This document shows, piece after piece, positions 18,915 to 30,321 of a DNA stretch of 64,000 bases. The stretch is from Lactarius indigo (Eukaryota; Basidiomycota; Agaricomycetes; Russulales; Russulaceae): NCBI GenBank assembly GCA_025766275.1, contig JAFKAC010000015.1, forward strand, positions 1,178,001 through 1,242,000, written 5' to 3'. The translations under genes were made by a program, and so were the position numbers. The notes under the pieces are model-generated. The model had not been told where the DNA came from. It saw nothing but the letters and a program-made list of their open reading frames with translations, and ran no database searches. The stretch's first letter is position 1. Each line of letters starts with the position of its first letter.

Positions 18915-21822
18915 ATCCATATTGGGTCATCTGGGGTCTCTACTCGTACAGAAGTTGAATCCTCTACCCCTCAGAGGTCTCCTGGCTTCTTTCCTTCCGT
19001 TAATACCACTATGACACTCGCAGAGTGGCTGAATGTACCTGCTACAGTTCAGACCATGAAGACGCTTGAGCAGTGCTTCGCTGATGTGGATGCACAAATG
19101 CGCCCTTGGATTGAGAAGTTTATTGATGAAGAATACGACTCCAATTTCGATGTTGATATGTTGCGACTGCCTCCAGCAGGCGCACAATCAATAGTTGATA
19201 TTGAGAGTCTAGACAACTCTGAGATTGCTGCCTATTGCAGTGAGTCATCTAATGCCCTGCAAATAGACTTAAGCGATCTAACAGTATCAGATCTTAACTC
19301 AGTAACAGATAACTGAGCTCAGACACCTGATTATGTCAATCTGGAGACAGTTGAGGCAGACAAGATAACAAAAATGTGGGAACAACCAGCTTTTACTGGT
19401 TCCAGTTCCATTAGAAGAGTTTCTTCTAATGAACTAATTCTTGCTGCATGGACTAGAAACCAGCAATTCCTACACTCTCAGGGGCTTCTGACGCACCCCA
19501 ACTTTGGTACTTTGGTATCTCCGCTGGGGTCACGGGCAGAAACCCCTGAACACTTTCTAACTGGTCCAGATGAGGTCCTGGATTGGGGTTCTGATGAAGA
19601 AGAGTATGTGACTCCTTCATTTTGCTTATTACGTGCTGATAGCATTATAGAATTAGTCCTGCCCCTAAGAAGTCTAAAAGGTGGCAGATATAATAATAAC
19701 ATAGTAGTGTCGCATGTAACAAAGTTGTCTGAATTGTACAATATTAGCAGCGCTCTTCTTGATTTTCTTGAGTGTGAGCATAATGAGTACTTCAGCCAAT
19801 GTGCAGAATGTCTGAAGTGTACAAAAAATATGTGGCTCCTTGACTCAGGAGCCTCAGCACATTTTACCAACCAAATTAGTGATTTTATCAAGTATAAGTC
19901 ACTACCCAAGTCTGAAAGAATACCTGTTAAAACTGTGGCACCCATGATATATGTTGAAGGCCTCTATGAGCACATGGCTTTTATCAATGGGAGTTTTTCT
20001 ACAGCAAGGATTGGGTGTTTTAGGGAATTTGCAGCATATAAACTTGCTAAGAAAAAATAAAACAATTGTCCAATGTAAACCCCTAGTTCATGGACAATCC
20101 CTATATTGGCTAGATGCCTCTATTTCTACTCTAATTAAGTTGCAATATGTGAACATATCTGCATTGCAAAATGTAGATTATGACCTTATGCATCATCGCC
20201 TTGGACACCCATCTAGAGAGGTTCTAAGATGATCTAAGGAAAACACTAAGGGTTTCCCTGATGGGATTGTAATTCCTACCTCTGATAAACTATGTCCAGG
20301 ATGAGCACAAGGTAAAATGCCTGCAGCATCTCATCTGCCTTCTGAAACTAGGGCTAAAGCTTCTTTTAATCAAATTCATTCCAATTTAAAAAGCTTCCCT
20401 AATACTGTTGTATCACAAGTACAAGTATTTTATTGTCTTCTTTGACAATTATACTTCCTTTGCTTGGATCACTCTTTTACAGGACAAAGCCTCTGCTATT
20501 ACTGCTTTAAAGCAGTGGCTTGCGTTAATAAAAAATCAATTTAACGCTACCATAAAAGAATGGATGTCTGATGCTGGCGGTGAATATAAGTTGGATGCTT
20601 TCCTAAAGCAATTAAAGGATGCTGGCATTACAGTGCTACAGTCTGCGCCACATATGCCACAGCAAAATGGGCACGCTGAGCATTTTATGCATACTATAAT
20701 GGACAAAGCTCAGGCTATGCGCCTTGATGCTTGTTTACCTCAGAGTTGGTGGGAATTTGCAGTCTTACATGCTGCACATTGTTACAATAGAACCCCAATT
20801 AGTCACCTTCAATGGCAGACTTCTTATAAACTATTGTACAATGAAGTACCTGATATTTCTCATCTTTGAGTGTTTGGTTCAGGTGCATATGTCCATATCC
20901 CTGAGGCTTGCCAAGTAAATAAACTTTCTCCTAAGAGCGAACTCATGATCTACCTTGGTAGAGGATCTGGAATGAAGGCTGATGTCTTCATGGGCACACC
21001 CAATACTTTGTTCTATTCAGACAAAGCACTCTTTGATGAAGGATTATTTCCTAAGTGTCCTTCTGACAGCGTCAGGAGTAAACCTAAAGGTGTAACTCAG
21101 TTAGATGATACAGCTTCAGATGATGAGCTGTCTGTAGATGATACCACTCCTGGTGTTGATGACAACCCTCCACCTGAGCCTCCAAAATGGAGAAGCACTC
21201 CCCAGCCTGTTGGGCCTGGACCTCCCAGTACATCTACTGGAGGTACTGGATCGCTGCTACCTCCACCTTTACTGCTGCAACCTGTACCAGGTCCTAGTCA
21301 ACCTAGGAGAATGGCACGTACAAGGAAACCAACTTCTTGTCCAGATAATGTCTATGGAGATAGGCCTCCTACTATGATAATTCATGACATTGAGTGGACT
21401 TGCACATGGCGACAATTGACTGGTGACCAGCTGAGTAGCTCTCAGTTGTGTTCATGTCAAGATCAGATGGTACCAGGAGATTTTCCTGAGCAACCCAAGT
21501 CTGGTCCTTCTAGTGCACCGGGTGATAATCTGCACCTTTTAGATGATGAAGTAGAGCAACAATTGCTCACCTGCCTTGCTCAGGAAGGGGGAGTCAAATT
21601 TTTAGATCTTCTGCTTGCCAAAGCAGTTTCACCAATAGATCTAGATGCACCTGATACCTCTAATATTTGTGAATGGACCTATCGGGACATTCTTAAAATG
21701 CCAAGTGACTCTCAGGAGGAGTGGCATAATGCATGCAAAGAGGAACTTGCTTCCCTTCGCAATCGCAAAGTCTATGAACTTGTTAACCTGTCAAAAGGCA
21801 GAAAGGTTATCAAGAATTGATG
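18915..21822 (+). pseudogene. Copia C end of Gag, protease and integrase, broken
   Basis: Gag tail to TGA 19314-19316; the same frame continues to 20060. Protease WLLDSGASAHFTNQ near 19830. A frame change near 19970 leads to pre-integrase residues (YWLDASI, HHRLGHPSREVLR) with TGA at 20230. The integrase core has FFDNYTSFAW, MSDAGGEY and the Glu in HAEHFMHT (about 20425-20700), with TGA 20867-20869 (L*VFGSG, Arg expected). A Pro-rich linker runs to RT and TGA 21818-21820 (KN*WVFDLK). The last two stops read as CGA to TGA. Confidence 0.88.
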
Positions 21823-23206
21823 GGTATTTGACTTAAAGTCAGATGGTCGAAAGAAAGCCAGGCTAGTTGCCAAAGGCTTTTCTCAGGTTGAAGGCATTGA
21901 TTATGATGAAATATTCTCACCTGTGGTACGCTTTGAGACCATCTGGATGATGCTTGCACTTACAGCGCTGAAAGATTGGCACATCTCTGAACTGGACATC
22001 AAAACAGCCTTCCTATACAGAGACCTCGATGAGGAACTCTACATGGAACAACCTGAAGAGTTTAAAATCCCTGGCCAACAAAACAAAGTGATGTGCCTTA
22101 GAAAAGCCATCTATGGACTTAAACAAGCTGCTCTTGCTTGGTGGAGAGCACTGGATAAGTCCATGGGCACTCTAAGTTGTATGTGTCTACAATCAGACTC
22201 AGGTCTGTTTGTAAATGAGGATAAAACAGTTGTAGTAATTGTTTATGTCGATGATGTCCTCTTCCTCAGAAAACATAAAAAAAGAATTGATTCCCTGAAG
22301 CAGCGCTTCATGAGAATCTGGGAATGCAGAGACCTTGGTGATACCAAAGAGTTTCTTCAAATGCGCATACTATGTTCTAAAGGCAGAGTCCTGATCGATC
22401 AGCAGGATTACCTTCAGAAAGTCTTGCAGCACTTCAAACTGATTAATGCCAAATCAGTACCCACTCCACTACCGGAAGGGTATCATCCTACCCCTAATAA
22501 GGGAACTGCATCTCCAGATCTCCATGCTTCATACCAACAAGTGATAGGATCACTCCAATATATTATGATTGGTACACAACTGGATATTGCCTATGCTGTT
22601 ACCAAAATGGCACAGTTTGCTGCCAACCCATCAGAGGACCATTTAAAGTGTGCTCTTTATATATGCCACTACTTACTTGGTACCTCAAACTATGCCTTAG
22701 TCTATAATGGCAAGAGTGATGCTGGTATAATAGCATATGCAGATTCTGACTGGGCTTCAGACACAGTTACCAGGAAGTCCACTACAGGCTACTTAGTAAA
22801 AATGGCAAATGGAATATTTTGCTGGAATTTGAGAGCACAAAAGTCAATTGCGCTTTCATCCACTGAAGCAGAATATATGTCGCTGTGTGATACAAGCAGA
22901 CAATTGGTTTGGATACGATCGCTCTTTCATGAGCTTGGAATAAATCTAGAACCAATTCCATTATGTGGAGATAATCAAGGCTCCATATTCCTATCTTCTA
23001 ATCTGGTTCAAGAGAAACAGATTAAACACATTGATTTACATCACCACTACATACATGAAGTAATCCATGATAAGAAGATAGAGTTATTCTTTATAGAAGG
23101 AGCTGAGAACCCCACAGATCTTTTTACTAAGAACCTGGGTCGCATTAAGTTCCTAAAATTCAGGGAACAGCTTGGGCCTGAGTTTTCCTCGCCCACACAA
23201 GCTTGA
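21821..23206 (+). pseudogene. Copia C reverse transcriptase and RNase H
   Basis: Frame open from the TGA at 21818 to 23206. RT motifs: ARLVAKGFSQVEGIDYDE, LDIKTAFLYRDLDEELYMEQP, AIYGLKQA and catalytic YVDD (VIVYVDDVLF, near 22245). RNase H: YADSDWASD, SSTEAEYMSL, GDNQGSI, KHIDLHHHY. The catalytic residues look kept, but the missing N-terminal parts make it non-functional. A roughly 500-nt non-coding 3' stretch follows to the purine tract at 23715. Confidence 0.92.
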
Positions 23207-23724
23207 GCAACTTGACCACTATGCTTGAAGTGTAGTAGATAAGAAGGGTTTTTCGTAGCTTCTCCGCGTACACTGCTTCTTCTTTAGAAGTGTGTCACGA
23301 ACAACTTGTTCTCTTCAGAACCTTTCTGAAAAGACTGTTCTGCAAAAGCCATTTTGTTACAAACCATGGAAGTTTATTGAGTCATCTGACTCTAAGCCTC
23401 TCATGGTTTTGTGTCAAACAACCCTGGTATCTCTACCAGAAGGAAGTTCACACATCCTGTTCTATCAAGGCATAGTATGAGAAGTCAAATTGCTCATAAG
23501 AAACTGAGGATCAACAACCATTGATGGGGTGTAGCGTCTTTACTACAATTTATAATACCTCACAAAAAGGATGTTGTGATGACCCCGCAACCAGATCCCC
23601 TATACATCCCTATGACATTTGAGGATCAAGGCCTTTCCAGTTGATGTTTATTACTGATCCTTATGTCTATAAAGTAAGGCCATTGCTTAGAAGCACTTTA
23701 CTAGCTGCACTAAGCAAGGGGGAG
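23207..23724. other. Copia C 3' untranslated stretch and polypurine tract
   Basis: No credible ORF. It ends in GCAAGGGGGAG (to about 23724), the plus-strand primer for the 3' LTR. Confidence 0.6.
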
Positions 23725-24125
23725 TGTTGGAACATGATAAGTATGTAAGGACCTTATCTATAGCAGTTACAACATTATGGTACTATGTTTACCATATTAG
23801 GCAAGTCAGGATACATATGGTAGTGGGCATATCATGTCCAGTGATGAGGAGAAGTCTCATGACTGTCTCAGAAGTGCGAAACACATCAGGCATGTGTAAA
23901 AACACAATATTGTGGATGCCTTTACTCATCACTTTTGTGCAAATGGACATGGTGGGGCCATAGAGCATAAATATCCTCCTATGGGGAGGGAGGTGAATAC
24001 AGAACTTCACCCCTCTTCACTTGTGCACACTCTCCCCTCTAAAACAGTCTCTCAACCTACTGCAAAGGTGAGAACATCCCTCCTGTGTGCTGCACTTTAG
24101 CCTGTAAGGCTTTTGCTGCACAACA
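23725..24125 (+). repeat. 3' LTR of copia C
   Basis: 401 bp. Compared with 16677-17076, positions such as TTACAAC/TTATGAC, ATATGGT/ATACAGT and GCTGCAC/GCTGTGC show independent decay of the same CpG on opposite strands. TSD CCTTG follows. Confidence 0.94.
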
Positions 24126-24130
24126 CCTTG

Positions 24131-24462
24131 TTCTCCTTTAGTACACTCCTTTTGTCCTGTATGTAGAATAATGCTCCTTGTATTCTGTGACTCTATGTTA
24201 CCCTCCTTGTAGCAGTGTCACACCACTGTACAGTAGAAGTAGAGCACTCTGTACGCCCTGGTCCACATCAGTTCTCACTCTGTTGTGTGCCAGGTAAAGT
24301 CCTTCTCCTGTAATATCATTATCAGTTCTCACTCTGTTGTGTGCCAGAACACTTTGCTTCACTTGCTTGACAGTCCCCTCTGCTGCTCACCAGTTGCATC
24401 CAGTATCTCACCACAGTCTCCTTTGTCACTGTGAGTACTGGATCTGTCTATGCTGTTCATCA
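24131..24462 (+). repeat. Solo LTR S1, right part
   Basis: Continues S1 after copia C. It ends GCTGTTCATCA at 24462 and is followed by TSD TAGGG (24463-24467). It has a duplicated start segment with a 54-nt insert beginning GTAAAG, the same layout as copia A. Confidence 0.9.
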
Positions 24463-24467
24463 TAGGG

Positions 24468-25324
24468 GAAGGTCTGTCAACCCAATCAGTGTGGGGATTG
24501 AATCCTGATAAGAGGAAGAAAAGGGACTCCCATGTGGTTTCATTTGGCCAATTGTTGTGTGTGAATTCAGCCATTGGCAAATAATGGACCCAGTTGTCTT
24601 GTCTTTCATTTACCCAAAAGTGAAGGTATTGTTCTAGCCACTGATTTGTTTGCTCCGATTGGCCATTGGTGTGTGAGTGATACACCATCAAGATATTTTG
24701 GCTGATGCGAAGGATTTTACATATCTCCTGCATAAACTTTGACACAAAGTGGGGATCTCAATCACTGATAACCCGTGAGGGGAGTCCAAATCAAGGAAAG
24801 ACATGAGAGATGTACAGAGCAGCTGTTCCTTTGGCTGTTATCTCTTCATTACAGGGGATGAGAACTGCTGTTTTCATGCAGTCATGGTTGGTTACTGTTA
24901 GGATGGAGTCATAGCCCTGTGAAATGAGGAGTTTTGTAATGAAGTCCACAGTAATTGTTTTGAATGGTAAGGCTTCTGGTTTCAGGTAAATGGGTTGTAG
25001 AGGTGCCCTAATACAATGGTGGTTGACTTTGTGTTGCTGACATTCTGCACAGCCTTTTACATAGTCAGTGATATCATTTTTCATTTGCAGCCACCAGTCA
25101 TGGCGTTCTACAAGCTGGATGGTGTGCTTGATACTGGGATGGCCATAGACAGGAGAGTCATGGTGTGCTGTGATAATGGTGCATTTGTTGTGGATACTGC
25201 CTGTAACAACACAGCGTCCATCTTTGTACCATGTTCCTTCAATATCTTTTAGTTGGTGAGTGTCAATCCAAGGTCACAACTTAGCTTCATCCTGTTCATA
25301 AACAGGTTGTGTGGGTGTCATCAT
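24468..25324 (-). pseudogene. Gypsy D integrase
   Basis: Minus-strand reading: zinc-domain end (DYVKGCAECQQHK), core TVDFITKL, YDSILTVTNHDCMK, VISD*DPHF, and NGQSEQTNQWLEQYL with the catalytic Glu region. Two or more TGA stops. The linker VYEQDEAKL reaches the Plavaka border at 25325 and is continued by RNase H at 51076. Confidence 0.85.
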
Positions 25325-25338
25325 CAGGGAAAACCTCC
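25325..25338 (+). repeat. Left terminal inverted repeat of the Plavaka element
   Basis: CAGGGAAAACCTCC, exact inverse of 51060-51073. Confidence 0.8.
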
Positions 25339-25394
25339 CATGATAATTGGTGATAATTGCACTACTGGTAGCTAGATTATCACAATTATCTTGC

Positions 25395-25580
25395 CACACA
25401 TATTTAAGTGATACTGTAGTGATACCATAGCAATACTGTAGTGATCCTGTAGCAATACTGTAGTGATAATGTAGTGATACCATAGCAATACTGTAGTGAT
25501 CCCATAGTGATACCATAGCAATACTGTAGCAATCCCGTAGCAATCCGTAGCAATCCCATAGTGATAATGTCCAAAAATGG
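25395..25580. repeat. Subterminal tandem repeats, left Plavaka end
   Basis: Degenerate 10-12 bp units of the type GTAGTGATACC, ATAGCAATACT and GTAGCAATCC. They continue as a single short block after the MITE at 26457-26490. In CACTA-like elements such arrays bind the transposase; that role is inferred. Confidence 0.65.
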
Positions 25581-25588
25581 GTTACTAA

Positions 25589-26445
25589 GGGCCTGTCCGG
25601 CAAAAAGAATCCGGCCGCAAGTCGCAAAGTGATAATGCATTACCCCAGGTGGGGTAATGAGGTCCCACGGAGCAACAAAAATGGGTGCTCCAAGTCTCCG
25701 AACGCCCCTCGGCCCCAAAATGAAATACATTATTTTTTTCTATCACATGCCATGACAAATTGTCACGTTGCGTGACTGCTATCGTACATATTGCACACCT
25801 GTGAGGGTAGCCTCGCGCTCTCTGATTCCTTTCTTATGGGCGACTCTCTTGCCAATTCTATGGCAGATTCTGACTCAGAACTTGAAGAAGATGTGCTCAT
25901 TCCTGCTGCCTGGAAACCTTGGAAATTGTTGGGTATTTCATGACTGACCGTGCAAGTGACTGTGACTTCGCAAGGGTATACGCCACATTTAAGAGCTCAC
26001 ATATGCGTACGGGATACATCTTGCATCAGCTCCCCAAGTTCCGTGGAGAGTAGACATAGCACTGTATTACAAAGTGTAGAAAAATTGCTGTTGTCCTTGT
26101 AAAAATACAAGTTGTTCCGATTGTTCCATTCTTGGTTCCATTGCAGAGTGTGTGCGACTTGAAGCTTGAATAGGTGTAAACATATTACCAAATAATTAAT
26201 ACACGTATTACTAGAGGTGTTTCGTGGTCACAGTCACGATTCGGGCAGTGTTGGAGCAGAGAATCAAAAGAAATAAACGGGTATTTTCGTTGCTCCGATT
26301 TGATAGGGCTGCTCCAAGGAGCCTCAATGCCAACCCCTCGGAGCAACGTGCACCGAACGGTAGGTTTGCCCCCCGGCGCACAGTAGGGGCGACTTTTTTT
26401 TTTTGGCAGGTGCGCCGTGGGGCAACGCGTGCACCGGACAGGCCC
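25589..26445. mobile_element. MITE-like PIF/Harbinger-type element
   Basis: 12-bp perfect inverted ends GGGCCTGTCCGG / CCGGACAGGCCC and flanking TAA (25586-25588, 26446-26448). A 3-bp TAA TSD and GGGCC ends fit PIF/Harbinger. 857 bp, no intact transposase. A short acidic reading near 25836 (MGDSLANSMADSDSELEEDV) might be a relic of a Harbinger gene. It sits inside the Plavaka subterminal repeats. Confidence 0.7.
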
Positions 26446-26499
26446 TAAAGCGCCACACCTATTGTAGCGATACTGCAGTGATAATGTCCAAAAAATGAT

Positions 26500-26951
26500 T
26501 ACTAAAGTGCCTGCTTAGAAGCTATGATTTTCACAATATTATTGCACCAGTACCAATGAGAACTGGTCCAAACCAAACTTTATAGATCCAGATCACCTAA
26601 GGAACCGACAGTTTGACTGACAGGCACAGTGATCAGAAAAGTGGGCATATATTGTGTACAAATATGACTAAGTGAGAACTACCAAAATATTTTTTTGTGT
26701 TTATTTAATTAAACTGAAAGGAGTCATTTTTTTTGTTTTTGTGTTTTTTTAAAAAAAGAACCAGAAAGATCAATATCAGGCAAATATCATACACCTCAGA
26801 CTTATGACCAACACCATTCATGTTTCACTATTCAAGTGCTTCAAGGTCAAGTTCAGCAATGGGTTGTGCTGGGTTCATGTTTCCTAGGGAGTGGCTACTG
26901 TGCCAAATCAGTGTGCTGTAGTATATGGGTAATAAAGAATTGAACTGTGAC
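26500..26951. other. AT-rich spacer between Plavaka end and DUF6532 gene
   Basis: Poly-T and poly-A runs (26690-26760) and the likely 3' UTR of the minus-strand gene. I see no gene here. Confidence 0.5.
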
Positions 26952-28750
26952 TCACTTGGCTTGGGCAAATATGTCCACCATCATGATATGATACACACCC
27001 TCCTGGTTCACACTGATGTGGTTGAGGGTGTTAACATGCCCCAAATAAATGTCAAGATAGGTATTGGCTGAGAACTCTGTAACTTGCTGCTCACCAGTGC
27101 ACCACTCATAGAGGGTGGCATAGAGCTAATAATTCAGATTAGTACAATACTAAATAGTTAATTGAAAATGACTTACTGCCATGGTGACCAAAGCCACCAT
27201 CAATATCAGAACCTCCTGACTTATGACACCATTGGGGCCTTGATGTGTTGGGAACTGGTCTTCAAAATGGGTGGCAAAAGAACTGGTTCCACCAGCAAAA
27301 TAGAGATCCTGAATGACCAAGATGATGCGGTCATTTTGGTAAGGCCGTGTGTGCCTGGGAATTCCATCAGGAGCTGCAATGCCCTGAAAGGTTGTTAGAT
27401 GGTGTCAATAAGTAATTGGACACTCACTAGCATCGCATACAGGAATGTGTAATTATAGCTGTTGAGTTGCTTCTGGATAACATGAGCAATTTCTGTTGAG
27501 GGGCCAAGGGCACAGATCTGTGGAATGCAGAGCATGCCACAGCGCTCCTTGGCTTTGGCACAAATCCAGGATATCTGGGCACATGGCTGTCAACAGACTG
27601 AGTGGTGTGGTTGGCGTCTCATATGTGAGAGTAGAACATATGACTGGAAGGAGGTGGGCGAGGTATTTGGCGTCCTGTTGGAGTCGCTCACAGATGGTTG
27701 TTGTGTCACATTGATTGCCCTTGGCAGCAGTCATGAGTGAGTTGCATGCAAAGGAAATGGCATCAGTGGTGTCTGGGAATGCATCAGTAAGCATGAGATA
27801 TGCCTGCATATATTCAATGGCATCTTGGAGGACTGAATGGACGAGTGGGTACTGGAGAGTCAGCATAACTTTCTTAGACCCTGGTGTGAATAGCAGATTC
27901 ATATTGGCAGGCCATACAGCCACAGGCCTGGATGACTCTGGCGTGGTGGTTGGGTTCACGAAGTTCTCGTCTGGCATTGGAGCCGCAACTGCCTTGGCGT
28001 CAGCCACCAAGAAAGCAAAAAACAGAACCAAATACCTGAGAGCACAGTAGCTGAGTCATTTGACTCCAGCTTCAGAAGTGGTACATGGACAGAGGTGGCA
28101 CCAATAGAAACAGAAAGACCACTGCCACTGGCAACACAAGATGGATCATTGATGTGTGCATCTGGACTCTGATCAGCTAGGATAGACTCGGTGACATATC
28201 CTAATCCCTGCCAAGAGGGCTGCTATGAAAGAAAAAGTATCAGATTGAAAACACAAAAGGATATTGCAAAATGACCTCATTTTTCACAGCTTCAGAAAAT
28301 TTGGAAGGGGCTCCCCAGGCAGGCTTTGCCACAGGTTCATCACCCATCCAATCTTCTGTAGTTTCAATGTGACCATCAGTGTTGTGGTTGTTAGGGTCAA
28401 GAAGAGAGAGATCATGGAAATTGTCACCAGAACCATCACCACGGCCAGGATAATAAGATGAAGCTATGTGTCATGGTTTGTTTAGGTGCACAAACATGAT
28501 TGGTAATCATATCACTCACTGCATTGCATCTTCCCTTTATCCTCACCTCCACCACTACTCTCTGATTGACCAACAAGCTCACTCTTGCTGGGCAACCTGA
28601 GTGACATTGGCCAACTAGCATCAGGACCTGGCATAAATGGTGAGCACTCTGTTGTTATTCCTTGGAGGATTACTTACCGATGATTCACACCTGCTTTGCA
28701 GGACTGGTTTGATTTGCAGAAGATAACAGCATAGAGATGTCAGGCTTGGT
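26952..28750 (-). CDS. DUF6532-family gene carried by the Plavaka element
   Basis: Known: DUF6532 is a large fungal family of unknown function. The minus-strand reading shows its hallmarks: LQYPLVHSVLQDAIEYM with LTDAFPDTTDAISF; DRIILVIQDLYFAGGTSSFA; QEVLILMVALVTMA; and the end DIYLGHVNTLNHI ... MMVDIFAQAK, stop at 26952-26954. Exons join in frame across introns at 27126-27176, 27384-27427, 27989-28035, 28223-28275, 28464-28519 and 28615-28677, plus a likely 27587-27644 which explains a frame change. Introns are 44-63 nt with GT/AG ends. The N-terminus is uncertain; a Met near 28958 (MAHPQGPSDENHFDF) may be the start, but the next junction does not join in frame. Divergent from the transposase at 29202, so they may share a promoter. 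Confidence 0.75.
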
Positions 28751-29201
28751 CAAGGTATGCATCAACCATTCTTCTCAATATGAGAGACGAGACTAACTTG
28801 ATGAATGTCTAGACTTACTTGGTGCTTGGAGATGAGGAATCGGATACCCAGGATTGGTGATGCTTGGCTGTACAACGTTGCTTGGTGATGTGGTTGCGTG
28901 AGTTGTGCTTTGGAAATCAAAATGGTTTTCGTCTGATGGCCCTTGGGGGTGGGCCATGGTCTTACTCCTTGGAGAACAGCAGGTGCATGGTGGCATTCAC
29001 ACAACACAAAACTTGGTAAGAGCTGGGAAGTACAACTTGATGGGACAGGTATGAACAAAGACACAAGCCCAGGATACAGGGGTGACTTTGTTTTATATCG
29101 AATGACCATCATGCTGACCCAAAATATATTTAGAGTTTGTACTTGGGCACTTTCACACTTTCAACCCCCCCCCCCCTTTCGACTAGTGGATTCCTGCTAT
29201 C

Positions 29202-29693
29202 ATGAACACTGCACATTTCCGGTGTTATGGATGTGTGTGTGAATTCACCCCTCGTGGTTATTCACAGCACACCAGCAGGTCACTCCATGCACCCCATTGT
29301 ACTGGTAAGGTGGCACAGTATTTGCCATCAGCATCTCGAATGGCTCCACATGCAGGGTCTTTACCTGTGCTGAACTCAAATCATCCTCCATGTGACCAGG
29401 GCCAAGGTTTGACTGGTGGAGGATCAAGGGTAAATCACCTTGTCAATGACACTGGTAAGTCTCAAGGGTTCATGCAAGGAAACACTAATGGTACATAGTA
29501 CAGACACTACTACTGGTGCTCCCAGCACGATCCAGCCCGACAACATCACCACTGCAATCAGCGCCGAGGATATGGATGCTGAGGATCACACTGACACAGC
29601 TGACATTACAGATGCCATAATTTCCAAACAATTGACTCTGGCCAATGAAAAATTTGCAGCCTATCCAGAACAAGAGCTCTTGGAGGATCTGGC
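29202..29693 (+). pseudogene. Plavaka transposase, N-terminal exons
   Basis: ATG at 29202 opens MNTAHFRCYGCVCEFTPRGY with SQHTSRS and a Cys/His pattern (C-x2-C ... H ... C), the usual zinc-finger start of Plavaka transposases. Likely introns: GTAAGG ... TGCAG (about 29306-29356) and GTAAGT ... CATAG (about 29455-29498). An acidic stretch follows (AEDMDAEDHTDTADITD). Solo LTR S3 enters at 29694. Remaining exons are at 37171-39690 and 50674-50903. Confidence 0.75.
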
Positions 29694-29979
29694 TGTTGAT
29701 AAGTGACCCCTGCGCACTTAGCGGCTCATACAGACCGGACTTGCAGCATGGACTGCTATAGATTAGATTAAATGAACATGTAGATTACTTACTTCTGATC
29801 TGTACAATCTAGCGCTTATCATTGTGTCATGTATGACATCACTGTACAATGACATCGTGTAGACTACTCTGGACCCTTCATTGTACTACATCTCTTGTTC
29901 TCCTTTTAGCACTATGTTTATTGTGATGTCACTATGATATCATTTGGTCTGGACTTTCCTTGTTCTTGTACGCCTTGTT
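29694..29979 (+). repeat. Solo LTR S3, left part (copia A family)
   Basis: Begins TGTTGATAAGTGACCC, TSD CTGGC (29689-29693). It is cut by gypsy E at 29979 and continues at 36834. Confidence 0.9.
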
Positions 29980-30321
29980 TGTCACAGTACCAGCTGACCG
30001 TCCATGACATGATCGAGTTCGAAGACTTGTAGTTTACACAAGTAGAGTATGCTGACTTGGAGTGCTTCAGAGGCATGCAAGTGAATGGATAACAGACTGG
30101 ATTCAAAGACGAAGAGTAGACAAGGATTGTACTACTCTATGGCTACATCTTATATACTCGTACAGACTGGGTTTTTTGTGACTATTTTCTTTGTACTACG
30201 AGCTCCTAATGAGCTGTCAAGACTTCAACATACATGGCAGAGATGAGCTGGCAAGAGTAAGTAACGCTGGCAATTGATTCGACGTGGCACACCGTGACCG
30301 TGATGTCATGTGGGCGTGACA
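29980..30321 (-). repeat. 3' LTR of gypsy E
   Basis: 342 bp, decayed copy: CACAG for CACGG, CATGAC for CGTGAC, GTCATGTG for GTCACGTG. Confidence 0.95.

Larger units (their letters stand above)
16677..24125 (+). mobile_element. Copia C: old, defective Ty1/copia element
   Basis: LTRs 16677-17076 (400 bp) and 23725-24125 (401 bp), TGTTGG to CAACA, TSD CCTTG (16672-16676, 24126-24130). Primer site GGTTATGGGCCCTG at 17077; purine tract AAGGGGGAG just before the 3' LTR. The LTRs differ by one indel and at ten sites that were all CpG, most read as TG in one and CA in the other. Gag is split by solo LTR S2, and pol has several stops. A different family from A. Confidence 0.94.

Noticed and set aside
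25425..25570. CRISPR-like array
   Set aside because: Short degenerate 10-12 bp units without spacers, at a transposon end in a eukaryote.
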